A stretch of DNA of 64,000 nucleotides from Erysipelotrichaceae bacterium (GTDB lineage: Bacteria; Bacillota_I; Bacilli_A; Erysipelotrichales; Erysipelotrichaceae). The stretch lies in the NCBI GenBank assembly GCA_003543215.1, contig DPJD01000001.1:395954-459953 (forward strand). The letters run 5' to 3'. A program made the translations under genes and the position numbers. Positions 1 to 7,797 of the stretch are shown here, piece by piece (the first letter of the stretch is position 1; every line of letters starts with the position of its first letter). The notes under the pieces are model-generated. The model did not search any database, was not told the origin of the DNA, and saw nothing but the letters and a program-made list of their open reading frames with translations.

Positions 1-256
1 ACATATGAATGGGAGTATCGGTGATGGGGCTTTACGTTCGGAGTTCTTTAAGGATGAGATTGAGAAGTTTACGTCAGCCACGGTCATTCTTTGGGATGAA
101 CGGTTGACGACGGTTATGGCGCACCAAAGTTTGATGAGTAATCAGATGCGCAATGAGAAGCGTAAGAAGGTTGTGGACCAAGTCGCAGCCGTTACGATGT
201 TGCAGGAATACTTGGATCAAAAGAGACAGAAGGAGTCACAGAATGGAAGAAAATAG
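1..256 (+). CDS. ruvX: RuvX/YqgF Holliday junction resolvase-like protein, C-terminal part
   Basis: Partial gene entering from the left edge; about 84 residues are readable, ending at TAG 254-256. The motif LWDERLTT and the tail KVVDQVAAVTMLQEYLD match the conserved C-terminal half of the YqgF/RuvX RNase H-fold family, which processes pre-16S rRNA and was first proposed as a Holliday junction resolvase. The N-terminal catalytic Asp lies outside the window. It overlaps the next gene (start 243) by 14 bases, which suggests translational coupling in the ruvX-DUF1292-mltG operon common in Firmicutes. Identity is secure; the start cannot be seen. Confidence 0.9.
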   Translation, partial: HMNGSIGDGALRSEFFKDEIEKFTSATVILWDERLTTVMAHQSLMSNQMRNEKRKKVVDQVAAVTMLQEYLDQKRQKESQNGRK

Positions 257-509
257 TATTGTCGTCATTGACGAAAGTGGAAAAGAAATCAATATGGAGA
301 TCGTCTTCACCTATGAAGATGAGGAAACGGGTAAGAACTTTGTTTTTTACTTTGATCCAAGTCAAGAAGATGGAGAAGTCTTTGTGTCTTGTTATGATGA
401 GGAAGGGAATTTATCACCTGTCGAAGATCCTGAAGAGTGGAAGAAACTCGAAGTTATCTTTGAAGATTATGTCTTGACCCATGAAGAAAACGAAAACGCG
501 AAAAATTAA
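243..509 (+). CDS. DUF1292 (YrzB-like) small acidic protein
   Basis: An 88-residue, strongly acidic protein without membrane segment or signal peptide. The pattern MEIVFTYEDEETGKNFVFYF and the DEEGNLSPVEDPEEW stretch are typical of DUF1292, a family of unknown function encoded between ruvX and mltG in many Firmicutes. ATG 243 is chosen because GAAGGAG at 229-235 lies at the right distance; an upstream in-frame extension would start within ruvX without such a site. It overlaps ruvX by 14 bases and mltG by 29. Function unknown; the family call rests on sequence pattern and neighbourhood. Confidence 0.85.
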   Translation: MEENSIVVIDESGKEINMEIVFTYEDEETGKNFVFYFDPSQEDGEVFVSCYDEEGNLSPVEDPEEWKKLEVIFEDYVLTHEENENAKN

Positions 510-1563
510 AAAGACAAGCTTAGGCTTCATCCTAATCTTGTTTTTTATCGTTGCGGCTGGGATCGGATATGTAACGATTCAAAGCAAGTTGGATGCAGTT
601 GGTCCTGAAGGTGAACAGGTTCTTTTTGCCGTTGAAAAAGGGGATACCCTGGACCAAGTCTCAAGCAAACTCTATGAATTGAATTTGATTGAAGATAAGT
701 TGGTCTTTGAAGTCTATGCCAAGTATGTGAAACTCACTGATTTCAAAGTGGGAGCGTTCCGTTTGGACTATGGCTATGATGTGAAGACCATCCTCAGTAC
801 CTTGGTGGATGCAAGTAAGATTGTGCCAAGTGATGTGGTGGTCACGATCATTCCTGGGGACTGGGCAAAACAGATCGCTGTCAAGATGACGGCGCAAATG
901 AATAAAACGACAGCTGAGGATTTGATGGCTTTGTGGAATGATGAAGCCTACATCCGATCCTTAATGGATGAATACAGTGTTTTAACAGAAGAAATCTTTG
1001 AAAACAAGGGTGTTCGTGTTTTACTGGAAGGTTATTTGATGCCGGAAACCTATTTCATGAATCCCAATGCTTCGGGAGATTCATTGACACGCCGTGTGTT
1101 GAATCAAACACAGAAAGTCTATGATGAAAACAAAGCCTTATTCGATGCCTTTGGCATGTCCATCCATGATGCGATCACTTTAGCCTCCGTGGTTCAATTT
1201 GAAGCGGGTTTGGTTGAGGACATGAAGATGATTTCACAGGTCTTCTTGAATCGTATGGCCATCAATATGCCTTTACAGTCCAGTGTTACCGTATGCTATG
1301 CCTTGTATGAATATGACAGTTGGAAAGATTGTGAGAATTACGACAATCAGAAACTGGATTCTCCATACAATACCTATCTGTATCGTGGTTTACCAATTGG
1401 ACCGATCACAAATCCGTCTAAACAGGCTTTATTGGCGACGATTCAACCGACGGCTAATGACTATTATTTCTTTTTAGCGGACATCTATGGCGATGGCAAA
1501 GTGTATTATGCAAAAACCTACACTGAACATTTACAGAACGAAGATAAGTATCTTAAACGATAG
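481..1563 (+). CDS. mltG: Endolytic peptidoglycan transglycosylase MltG (YceG)
   Basis: A 360-residue membrane-anchored lytic transglycosylase that cuts nascent glycan strands and ends their elongation. A short basic N-terminus is followed by one membrane helix (about residues 13-33), a LysM-like region (about 45-110) and the YceG catalytic domain. The active-site segment reads ASVVQFEAG; its Glu241 aligns with the catalytic Glu of the usual ASxxExE motif, while the first Glu of that motif is Gln here. NTYLYRGLPIGPITNPS near the C-terminus is also family-typical. The start overlaps DUF1292 by 29 bases and has only a weak ribosome binding site, so coupling is likely. Confidence 0.92.
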   Translation: MKKTKTRKIKKTSLGFILILFFIVAAGIGYVTIQSKLDAVGPEGEQVLFAVEKGDTLDQVSSKLYELNLIEDKLVFEVYAKYVKLTDFKVGAFRLDYGYDVKTILSTLVDASKIVPSDVVVTIIPGDWAKQIAVKMTAQMNKTTAEDLMALWNDEAYIRSLMDEYSVLTEEIFENKGVRVLLEGYLMPETYFMNPNASGDSLTRRVLNQTQKVYDENKALFDAFGMSIHDAITLASVVQFEAGLVEDMKMISQVFLNRMAINMPLQSSVTVCYALYEYDSWKDCENYDNQKLDSPYNTYLYRGLPIGPITNPSKQALLATIQPTANDYYFFLADIYGDGKVYYAKTYTEHLQNEDKYLKR

Positions 1564-1572
1564 GAGGATGTT

Positions 1573-2205
1573 ATGAGTAAGCGCATCATCATAGGAGTAG
1601 CGGGTGGCAGTGCCTCTGGAAAAACATCTTTAGCCAAACGTTTGAAACGTGAGTTTGAAGAAACGAATTCCGTTGTGATCATCCGACAAGATGATTATTA
1701 TAAGGATCAAGCGGAGATGACGATGGAAGAGCGTCTAAAGGTCAACTACGATCATCCTTTTGCCTTTGACAATGATTTATTGGCTAAGCATTTAGGTGAA
1801 TTACGGAATGGACAAACCGTAGACATGCCAACCTATGATTTCATTGAATACACACGCTCGGCTGTTGTCGAGAAATTAGAACCCCATGATGTCATTGTCG
1901 TGGAAGGTCTGTTTGTCTTGGAAGATGAAGCGATTCGCAAGAATTTGGATATTAAGCTCTTTGTGGATACACCGGCTGATGTGCGTTTCATTCGACGTTT
2001 GAATCGCGACGTACGTGATCGTGGACGCAGTTTGGATAGCGTCATCACCCAGTATATGAATACCGTTCGATTGATGCATGAACAGTTCATTGAACCATCG
2101 AAACGCTATGCGGATGTGATTGTTCCAGAGGGCGGAAAGAATGAAGTCGCCGTCGATCTGCTCACGACGAAAATTGGTAGTATTATCAAGATGAATATGC
2201 TATAA
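1573..2205 (+). CDS. udk: Uridine kinase
   Basis: A 210-residue cytosolic kinase that phosphorylates uridine and cytidine to UMP and CMP in pyrimidine salvage. The Walker A motif GGSASGKT is at residues 11-18, and RQDDYYKD plus the YDHPFAFD segment match the nucleoside-binding region of the family. Length equals the bacterial norm of about 210. AGGAGG at 1562-1567 places the start. It lies 9 bases after mltG and is probably cotranscribed; an mltG-udk-greA order is common in Firmicutes. The extended -10 that likely serves greA lies over its last codons. Confidence 0.95.
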   Translation: MSKRIIIGVAGGSASGKTSLAKRLKREFEETNSVVIIRQDDYYKDQAEMTMEERLKVNYDHPFAFDNDLLAKHLGELRNGQTVDMPTYDFIEYTRSAVVEKLEPHDVIVVEGLFVLEDEAIRKNLDIKLFVDTPADVRFIRRLNRDVRDRGRSLDSVITQYMNTVRLMHEQFIEPSKRYADVIVPEGGKNEVAVDLLTTKIGSIIKMNML

Positions 2206-2206
2206 T
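2198..2206 (+). promoter_or_regulatory. Extended -10 promoter for greA
   Basis: TGCTATAAT at 2198-2206 is a perfect extended -10 overlapping the stop codon of udk. No good -35 is visible about 17 bases upstream. Transcription would start near 2213, just before the AAGGAG of greA. The same nine bases recur before fmt. Confidence 0.6.
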
Positions 2207-2229
2207 CCAAAAGTTAAGGAGATCATAAG

Positions 2230-2697
2230 ATGGCACAAGAAAAAGTAAGAGTAACACAACAAGGGTATGATGAACTAAAGCGCGAACAAGAGCATTTGAT
2301 TCATACCGTTCGTAAAGAAGTCATTGAAGATTTGCAAGCAGCACGTGCCCAAGGGGACTTGTCTGAAAATGCAGATTATGATGCGGCTCGTGATCGCCAA
2401 GCGCGTGTAGAAGCACGTATTCGTGAATTAGAAAATATCTTCAACAACATCGAAATCATTGATGTACAAGGTGGAACACGTGTTGTCAAACTCGGCGCAC
2501 AGGTTACCATTCGCAGTCGTGATGGCTTCGAAGAAACCTATACCATCGTTTCATCGGTTGAAGCAGACCCGATCAATGGTAAGCTCTCCAATGTCACACC
2601 TTTAGCTGTGGCTTTAATGGATCGTATGGTCAGTGATGAAGAGATCGAAGTTGAAGTTGAACCTCGTGAATACATTCGTATCATCGATGTCAAATAA
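2230..2697 (+). CDS. greA: Transcription elongation factor GreA
   Basis: A 155-residue factor that enters the RNA polymerase secondary channel and stimulates cleavage of backtracked transcripts. The N-terminal coiled coil carries the acidic tip motif GDLSENADYDAAR (residues 42-54), and the C-terminal FKBP-like domain follows from about residue 80. Length matches the family norm of about 157. TTAAGGAG at 2214-2221 lies 8 bases before the ATG. It probably belongs to the udk operon but also has its own extended -10 promoter; a hairpin after it overlaps the start of comEA. Confidence 0.96.
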   Translation: MAQEKVRVTQQGYDELKREQEHLIHTVRKEVIEDLQAARAQGDLSENADYDAARDRQARVEARIRELENIFNNIEIIDVQGGTRVVKLGAQVTIRSRDGFEETYTIVSSVEADPINGKLSNVTPLAVALMDRMVSDEEIEVEVEPREYIRIIDVK

Positions 2698-2724
2698 TTA
2701 GGAAAACAACCAAAATCTACGTAT

Positions 2725-2749
2725 AAAGAAGGATGAAAATCCTTTTTTT
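2725..2749 (+). terminator. Terminator-like hairpin overlapping the comEA start codon
   Basis: AAGGAT (2729-2734), loop GAAA, ATCCTT (2739-2744), then T to 2749. The stem can extend to 10 pairs by using AAAG before it and part of the T run. The ATG of comEA (2733-2735) and its only GG-rich upstream bases lie in the 5' arm and loop. It would end greA transcripts and hide the comEA start in any read-through RNA. Confidence 0.65.
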
Positions 2750-3179
2750 ATTGTTGGTTTTGAGCTCATGCGCTTCGGTGGAAGTCCTTCCCAAGCAAGA
2801 AGACATCAAGATCCATGTGCAAGTACGTCACCTCGATCAAAACATCGAAGTTTTTGAAGTACCACTTTATTCACATCTTGAATTGATTCTTGATCAAATT
2901 GAATGTGAAACCTGCGATTTATCACGCTTGAATCCCCAACAAATCTTGCATGATCAAGATCTGATCGTTCTCTATCCCATACAGGAACAACGCATTTCAA
3001 TCAATCAAGCAAGTTTGGAGGAGCTGTGTGAACTCCCTGGCATTGGTCCTTCCATTGCGGCTAAGATCATCGCACATCGAGAACAGGTTGGATTATTTCA
3101 AACCCTTGAAGAACTGATGCTTATTAAAGGCATTAAAGAGCGTTTGTTTGCGAAGATCAAAGATCACATCACACTATGA
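2733..3179 (+). CDS. comEA: ComEA-like DNA-binding competence protein, predicted lipoprotein
   Basis: A 148-residue protein for binding incoming DNA at the cell surface during natural transformation. The N-terminus is a short lipoprotein signal with lipobox LSSC (Cys13), a SLBB-like region spans about residues 27-83, and two helix-hairpin-helix motifs fill residues 89-148, including LPGIGPSIAAKII (101-113). The usual ComEA is held by a transmembrane helix; a lipid anchor is unusual. Start and ribosome binding site lie inside a terminator-like hairpin, so expression is probably restricted. It overlaps comEC by 4 bases (ATGA), the standard comEA-comEC coupling. Confidence 0.85.
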   Translation: MKILFLLLVLSSCASVEVLPKQEDIKIHVQVRHLDQNIEVFEVPLYSHLELILDQIECETCDLSRLNPQQILHDQDLIVLYPIQEQRISINQASLEELCELPGIGPSIAAKIIAHREQVGLFQTLEELMLIKGIKERLFAKIKDHITL

Positions 3180-5068
3180 AGTCATTCTTTGTGTACTTAA
3201 GTATCTTGATGTGGGTAGGCGTCAAGTCGCCGTGGATCGCGATTCTTTTATGTGTTTACTTTGTATGCTCGAAATCCATTCCATTTAAACCACTTTTCAT
3301 TCTCGTACTATTTTTGTTTTTACTGCGGTCAAACGTACAGTTTTGTCAGACCATCGATCAAGGTCGTGTCGTACGATTGAACAAAAGTTCACTGTTGGTT
3401 CAAAATGGATATACCAAGGTTATGGTTCAAGTACAGGATGTCTCGATATACGCAATGCATGATCGAATCAAATTCTATGCCTTAAGTCCCATCGAGCCCA
3501 ATATGAATCAAGATGGTTTCGATCCGATCGATTGGGCAAAGGCCAATGGGGTTTGTTATCGCGTGGCAGAAGCGGATACGTATCGTATCGAAGGCAAAGG
3601 CTTCATGCATCAATTAAGCCAAGGTGGGTTGAATCAAGATAAACGCTTTGTGCAAGAAATCAGAGCTCTTCTTTTTCAAAGTGATCCGGATGATATGAGT
3701 GGTTTATGGGTATCGATGGGTTTAATTTACCTTGCCATTCTAAACTTGATCAAACGCATGTGTATTCGTTTCAAATCCATTTGGGTGGAGCACTCCATCA
3801 ACATACTCGTTCTTTCATATCTGGCATATGCACTTGGCGCACCCCTGGTTCTATTGCGCATCATGGTCGCATATCAAGTAAGTGTCTTTATCGAGGATCG
3901 TATGCTTAAATGGGCACTGAGTATCTTCATATGTCTTTGGCTCGTACCTTTTGGAAGCACTCAATTGGCGTACATTTTCCCATTTAGTTTGCAGGCTGTC
4001 ACTCTGTTTGTGGACAAGAAATCACTGAAATTAGGTCGTTTTTGTGTTGCCTTTTGGTGTTTGCTTATAAGTATGAAGCGTGTATCTTTGCTTGGGATTG
4101 TTCTGTTTCCCATCCATCGTATGCTCAGTCTAGGCTTGATTTTTATGGGTATTTTAAGTTCGTTTATTCCGTATACGCATACGCTCTTCAGTATTATTTA
4201 TCGATACTTAGATCAATGGTTCGTCTTTACACAAGACTTACTCGTGATTAGCGGAAGAGGATCGTTTTTCGTGCTTTTGATTCTTGTCTATGTTTGGCAT
4301 CGAATTAGAAACAAACATTTTGGATTAAGAATCGTAACCTTATTCATAATAAATATTTTAATGGTTTTCATTTCGTATCCATGGTTCTATACCGTATCGA
4401 TGATTTATGTGGGACAAGGGGATGCGATATTATTACAAGCACCTTTCAATCAAAGTGTAATTTTGATTGATACAGGTCCACCCTCACAATATGCGAATTT
4501 AAAAGCAAGTCTGGATCATCGTGGGATTCATACCATCGATTATTTGATCATCACACATGATGATGCGGATCATAACGGAAATATCGTGGCTTTGAAAGAT
4601 GATTATCACATAAAGCAGACTATCCTTTTAGGTGTGGACGTTTTAAATGAGTGGTTTTATATGCGATATCTTCCGATTCATGAAGCGAAAGAGGATAATG
4701 ATCGTTCTCTGATCTATCACGTTCAAATTGAGACGACAAAATTCTTGTTTATGGGTGATCTTGGAGTAGCGGGAGAACTCCAACTCATCAAGGCCAATCC
4801 CGAGCTCAAGAGCGACGTCTTAAAATTGGGTCACCATGGATCTAAGACTTCAAGCAGCCAAGCGTTCTTAGACCATGTTCAAGCTCGTATTGCGTGGGTC
4901 AGTGCCGGTAAGAACAGCTATGGTCATCCGAGTTGGGAGGTCATGGAGCGCTTGAATCAACTAACGATTCGACCTGTTGTGTCACAATCATCCGGTACGG
5001 TGCAAATTGTGGTCTCAAGCTGGTTTCGTTTTATGTTCGATCGCTTCAATCACTTCACCTTGTTTTAA
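3176..5068 (+). CDS. comEC: ComEC/Rec2 DNA uptake channel with metallo-beta-lactamase domain
   Basis: A 630-residue polytopic membrane protein that passes single-stranded DNA into the cytoplasm. Membrane segments occupy about residues 1-55 and 170-405, with a soluble loop between. The C-terminal metallo-beta-lactamase-like domain begins near residue 406 (MIYVGQGDAILL) and keeps THDDADHNG (near 460) and LGHHGSKTSSS. It is shorter than the Bacillus protein (about 776 residues), mainly in the membrane-embedded competence region. No frameshift is seen. With comEA and dprA in this window it argues for retained transformation capacity. Confidence 0.92.
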   Translation: MKSFFVYLSILMWVGVKSPWIAILLCVYFVCSKSIPFKPLFILVLFLFLLRSNVQFCQTIDQGRVVRLNKSSLLVQNGYTKVMVQVQDVSIYAMHDRIKFYALSPIEPNMNQDGFDPIDWAKANGVCYRVAEADTYRIEGKGFMHQLSQGGLNQDKRFVQEIRALLFQSDPDDMSGLWVSMGLIYLAILNLIKRMCIRFKSIWVEHSINILVLSYLAYALGAPLVLLRIMVAYQVSVFIEDRMLKWALSIFICLWLVPFGSTQLAYIFPFSLQAVTLFVDKKSLKLGRFCVAFWCLLISMKRVSLLGIVLFPIHRMLSLGLIFMGILSSFIPYTHTLFSIIYRYLDQWFVFTQDLLVISGRGSFFVLLILVYVWHRIRNKHFGLRIVTLFIINILMVFISYPWFYTVSMIYVGQGDAILLQAPFNQSVILIDTGPPSQYANLKASLDHRGIHTIDYLIITHDDADHNGNIVALKDDYHIKQTILLGVDVLNEWFYMRYLPIHEAKEDNDRSLIYHVQIETTKFLFMGDLGVAGELQLIKANPELKSDVLKLGHHGSKTSSSQAFLDHVQARIAWVSAGKNSYGHPSWEVMERLNQLTIRPVVSQSSGTVQIVVSSWFRFMFDRFNHFTLF

Positions 5069-5084
5069 AAAGAGCATGATTCTT

Positions 5085-5093
5085 TGTTATAAT
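5085..5093 (+). promoter_or_regulatory. Extended -10 promoter immediately before holA
   Basis: TGTTATAAT at 5085-5093 is a perfect extended -10 just after comEC. The -35 is poor (TTAAAA at 5064-5069 is the nearest fit). Transcription would begin about 5100-5102, at or beside the holA ATG (5102). Confidence 0.65.
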
Positions 5094-5101
5094 ACCCATG
5101 T

Positions 5102-6085
5102 ATGAACACCTTGATCTATGGCAACGAAGCCTATTTATTAAATCAGAAATTAGCATCACGCATCAAAGCCTTGGTCGGTGAACAAGATGACATGAACACT
5201 GTTTTTTACGATGCCTCCAGTCCAAGTTTCTCAATGCAGGCGCTCTTGGAAGAAGCTCAGACACTTCCGTTCTTTTCAGAACATAAGGTCTTGGTTCTAC
5301 AGAACTGTGCGTTTTTGACACGAGGTACCGCACTTAAAGAAAATGATCAAAAAGATTTGATGAACTATCTCAAACAAGAGGTGGTGTCTTGCTCGATCTT
5401 CTTCTTGCATGATAATGATAATTTAGATACCCATAAAAACATCACAAAGAAGATCATGGAGGTTTGCGAAGTTGAGTATGTCAAAAAGTTGGAACCTCAA
5501 GCATTTCGAAAATATCTACAAAAATTACTTAATGATCATAAGATTGAAATGAGCAGTCCAGCCTTTGAGGAGTTTCATAAACGTATGGATTCCAATCTAT
5601 CGGTGAGTCATCATGAGGTTGAGAAATTGGTCTTATATGGAAGTCGTTTGGAGCTGAGTGATGTGGAAGCTTTGGTCAGTCGACCGCTTGATAATGAGAC
5701 CTTCCATTTGGTCAATGCTTTGATGGGTCAAGATCTTAAACAAGCCTTGAGCATCTATCGTGATATGATGACCTTGAACATGGAACCTTTATCTTTCAGT
5801 GGCTTGATTGCGAGTCAATTAAGACTGCTTTATCAGGTTGCATGTCTTCAAGAAGCGGGCTACCATCGTCAAGAAATGATCAATAAACTTTCAGGGGCAA
5901 ACAACATCAATGTTTATCGTCTGAATAAACTACTGGATTTAGCGAATCTGACACGACCGGATCGAGTGCTAAAGGTCTTGAATGCTTTGGCAGAATATGA
6001 TCAAAGGGCTAAAAGTGGATTGGTGGATAAGAAGTTTGGATTTGAATTATTTCTAATCGAGGCAAGCCAAGTATGGAATCACTAA
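5102..6085 (+). CDS. holA: DNA polymerase III delta subunit (clamp loader)
   Basis: A 327-residue AAA+-fold clamp-loader subunit that opens the beta sliding clamp. The N-terminus MNTLIYGNEAYLLNQKL fits the family pattern (YGxExxLxxxxL); the C-terminal collar region (about 210-327) carries the helical segments typical of HolA. Length matches the family norm of about 330-345. The region before ATG 5102 has no Shine-Dalgarno, and a perfect extended -10 ends 8 bases upstream, so the mRNA may be leaderless. holA after comEC is a widespread order. It overlaps sdaA by 13 bases. Confidence 0.9.
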   Translation: MNTLIYGNEAYLLNQKLASRIKALVGEQDDMNTVFYDASSPSFSMQALLEEAQTLPFFSEHKVLVLQNCAFLTRGTALKENDQKDLMNYLKQEVVSCSIFFLHDNDNLDTHKNITKKIMEVCEVEYVKKLEPQAFRKYLQKLLNDHKIEMSSPAFEEFHKRMDSNLSVSHHEVEKLVLYGSRLELSDVEALVSRPLDNETFHLVNALMGQDLKQALSIYRDMMTLNMEPLSFSGLIASQLRLLYQVACLQEAGYHRQEMINKLSGANNINVYRLNKLLDLANLTRPDRVLKVLNALAEYDQRAKSGLVDKKFGFELFLIEASQVWNH

Positions 6086-7290
6086 AAGAACTCTATAAAT
6101 TGGGTCCTGGACCCAGCAGTAGCCATACGGTCGCACCATGGCGTGCTGCACAAATGTTTAAAGAACGCTTTCCAGATGCGGTGGCTTTTGATGTGGAATT
6201 ATATGGGTCTTTATCCTTAACAGGTAAAGGACATTTCACAGATCAGATCTTGATTCGTACCTTTTCACCGAAGCCATGTAAGATTTATTTCCGATTGAAT
6301 TGGGAACACCCTTTTGATAATGGTTTGATCATCAAAGCTTATGATGTAAGAAGCAATCCGATTGGTCAATGGACGGTCTTTTCCTTAGGTGGTGGAAGCA
6401 TCAAGGTCTTAGACGAAGATTTTGATTTCCAACGTCAAATCTATCCGCAGCAGTCTTTAAGTGAAATCTATAAAGAGGTCATTGAAACGCATCACAGCAT
6501 ACCTGCTTATGTCCTGCATTATGAGAAGGATGTGGAAGCACACTTGATGGATGTCTTGGAAGGCATGTTTAAAGCGGTTCGTCGCGGTTTGGAGACAACA
6601 GGAATCTTGCCTGGTTTACTGGAAATTCCGCGGGTTGCGAAATCCCTGTATTTACAAGCGATGAGCAAGGATGATCTATCGGCTCAGAATCGTTTGAAAT
6701 TGGTGGCTTATGCTTATGCGAATAATGAAGAGAATGCGGCATGCGGTATGGTTGTGACGGCACCAACCTTAGGGGCGAGTGGCGTCATGGCTTCTCTGAT
6801 GTATCATCTCTATACGGATATTGGTATTTCCAAGCATAAATTGGTTCAAGCCTTGATGGTTGGCGGTATCTTTGGGAATGTGATCAAAGAGAATGCGACG
6901 ATCAGTGGCGCAATTGGTGGATGCCAAGCAGAAATCGGCAGTGCCTGTTCAATGGCTGCAGCGGCTTTGGCGTATGTCAATGGTTTACCTTTGGAGTTGA
7001 TTGAATATGCGGCTGAAATCGCCATGGAACATCATCTGGGTTTAACCTGTGATCCTGTGGGTGGTTATGTGATCATTCCATGCATTGAGCGCAATGGGGC
7101 TGCCGTGCTTCGATCGATCGATGCGGTGATGATGGCAGAGACCGTGGGTAAGGCGAAACCCAATCGAGTATCCTTCGATATGGTGGTCAGAACCATGAAT
7201 TATACGGGCAAGAAGATCGCTTTGGAGTTGCGTGAGACATCCTTGGGTGGCTTGGCAACGGAGATCAATATTCATCCGATTCAAGAATAA
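6073..7290 (+). CDS. sdaA: L-serine dehydratase, single-chain, iron-sulfur type
   Basis: A 405-residue enzyme that deaminates L-serine to pyruvate and ammonia using a [4Fe-4S] cluster. The beta-type domain comes first, with GPSSSHT at residues 13-19, and the alpha-type catalytic domain follows from about residue 165. Cys284, Cys326 and Cys337 have the 42 and 11 residue spacing of the cluster ligands described in the Legionella enzyme. The C-terminus lacks the terminal Cys that acts as fourth ligand there, and the usual TAPTNGA reads TAPTLGA. Bacilli usually use two subunits; here both are fused. The start overlaps holA by 13 bases. Confidence 0.9.
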   Translation: MESLKELYKLGPGPSSSHTVAPWRAAQMFKERFPDAVAFDVELYGSLSLTGKGHFTDQILIRTFSPKPCKIYFRLNWEHPFDNGLIIKAYDVRSNPIGQWTVFSLGGGSIKVLDEDFDFQRQIYPQQSLSEIYKEVIETHHSIPAYVLHYEKDVEAHLMDVLEGMFKAVRRGLETTGILPGLLEIPRVAKSLYLQAMSKDDLSAQNRLKLVAYAYANNEENAACGMVVTAPTLGASGVMASLMYHLYTDIGISKHKLVQALMVGGIFGNVIKENATISGAIGGCQAEIGSACSMAAAALAYVNGLPLELIEYAAEIAMEHHLGLTCDPVGGYVIIPCIERNGAAVLRSIDAVMMAETVGKAKPNRVSFDMVVRTMNYTGKKIALELRETSLGGLATEINIHPIQE

Positions 7291-7296
7291 TGAAAG

Positions 7297-7341
7297 AACC
7301 CCAGGCTTCAACGATGGTAACATCTTGAAATCTGGGGTTTT
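7297..7341. terminator. Long hairpin terminator between sdaA and rpsT
   Basis: The outer stem AACCCCAG (7297-7304) pairs with CTGGGGTT (7332-7339). The inner stems TTCAA/TTGAA and GATG/CATC close on loop GTAA, with one bulged C and a small internal loop. TTTT follows on the plus strand for sdaA; the same hairpin could back up rpsT termination from the other side. Confidence 0.75.
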
Positions 7342-7345
7342 AGGT

Positions 7346-7371
7346 ATTAAAAAACAATCCGAAGATTGTTT
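7346..7371 (-). terminator. Intrinsic terminator of rpsT
   Basis: AAACAATC (7352-7359) pairs with GATTGTTT (7364-7371) across loop CGAA. Read on the minus strand the hairpin is followed by a run of six T. It overlaps the stop codon of rpsT. Confidence 0.8.
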
Positions 7372-7633
7372 ATTGAATCGAATTAACTGCTTTGGACAAG
7401 CGAGCTTTTTGACGAGCTGCGTAGTTTTTATGATGAATACCGCTAGTAACTGATTTATCCAAACGAGAATTAGCCAAATCATATGCGGCTTTAGCTGCAT
7501 CTACGTCTTTGACAGCTACAGCTTTCAAGACATTTTTGATGGCGGTTTTTAGATAGGATTTTTCAGATGTTACTGCGGTGCTACGTTTCAGATTCGTTAG
7601 AGCGCGTTTCTTTTGCGATTTAATTTGTGGCAT
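7370..7633 (-). CDS. rpsT: Small ribosomal subunit protein bS20
   Basis: An 87-residue basic, all-helical protein that binds the 5' domain of 16S rRNA. The N-terminus MPQIKSQKKRALTNLKR and the HKNYAARQKARLSK segment are diagnostic of S20, and length matches the family (about 85-88). AAGGAGGTG lies 7 bases before the ATG on the minus strand. It is a single-gene unit transcribed away from fmt, with its own promoter (-35 TTGCAA, -10 TATAAT) and terminator. In Bacilli rpsT often lies beside holA, as here nearby. Confidence 0.97.
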   Translation of the reverse strand: MPQIKSQKKRALTNLKRSTAVTSEKSYLKTAIKNVLKAVAVKDVDAAKAAYDLANSRLDKSVTSGIHHKNYAARQKARLSKAVNSIQ

Positions 7634-7664
7634 GCGTGCACCTCCTTTTTAATAGTCCTTACGC

Positions 7665-7693
7665 ATTATAACAAAGAACAACTTTGTTTGCAA
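7665..7693 (-). promoter_or_regulatory. Promoter of rpsT
   Basis: On the minus strand: -35 TTGCAA (7688-7693), 17-base spacer, -10 TATAAT (7665-7670) with a TGT extension (7671-7673). The start of transcription would be near 7658, with a leader of about 25 bases containing the strong ribosome binding site. Confidence 0.75.
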
Positions 7694-7767
7694 GATGGTT
7701 GCGTGAAATGTCTGAATCATCATCACGTGATTTGTCGATATCGAGTTCATATTTTAACAATATTCTA

Positions 7768-7776
7768 TGCTATAAT
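7768..7776 (+). promoter_or_regulatory. Extended -10 promoter of the fmt operon
   Basis: TGCTATAAT at 7768-7776, identical to the greA element. The -35 region is poor (TTCATA, 7747-7752, 18-base spacing). Transcription would start about 7783 and AAGGAGG follows at 7785-7791. Confidence 0.65.
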
Positions 7777-7797
7777 ATGCAAGCAAGGAGGAAAATG

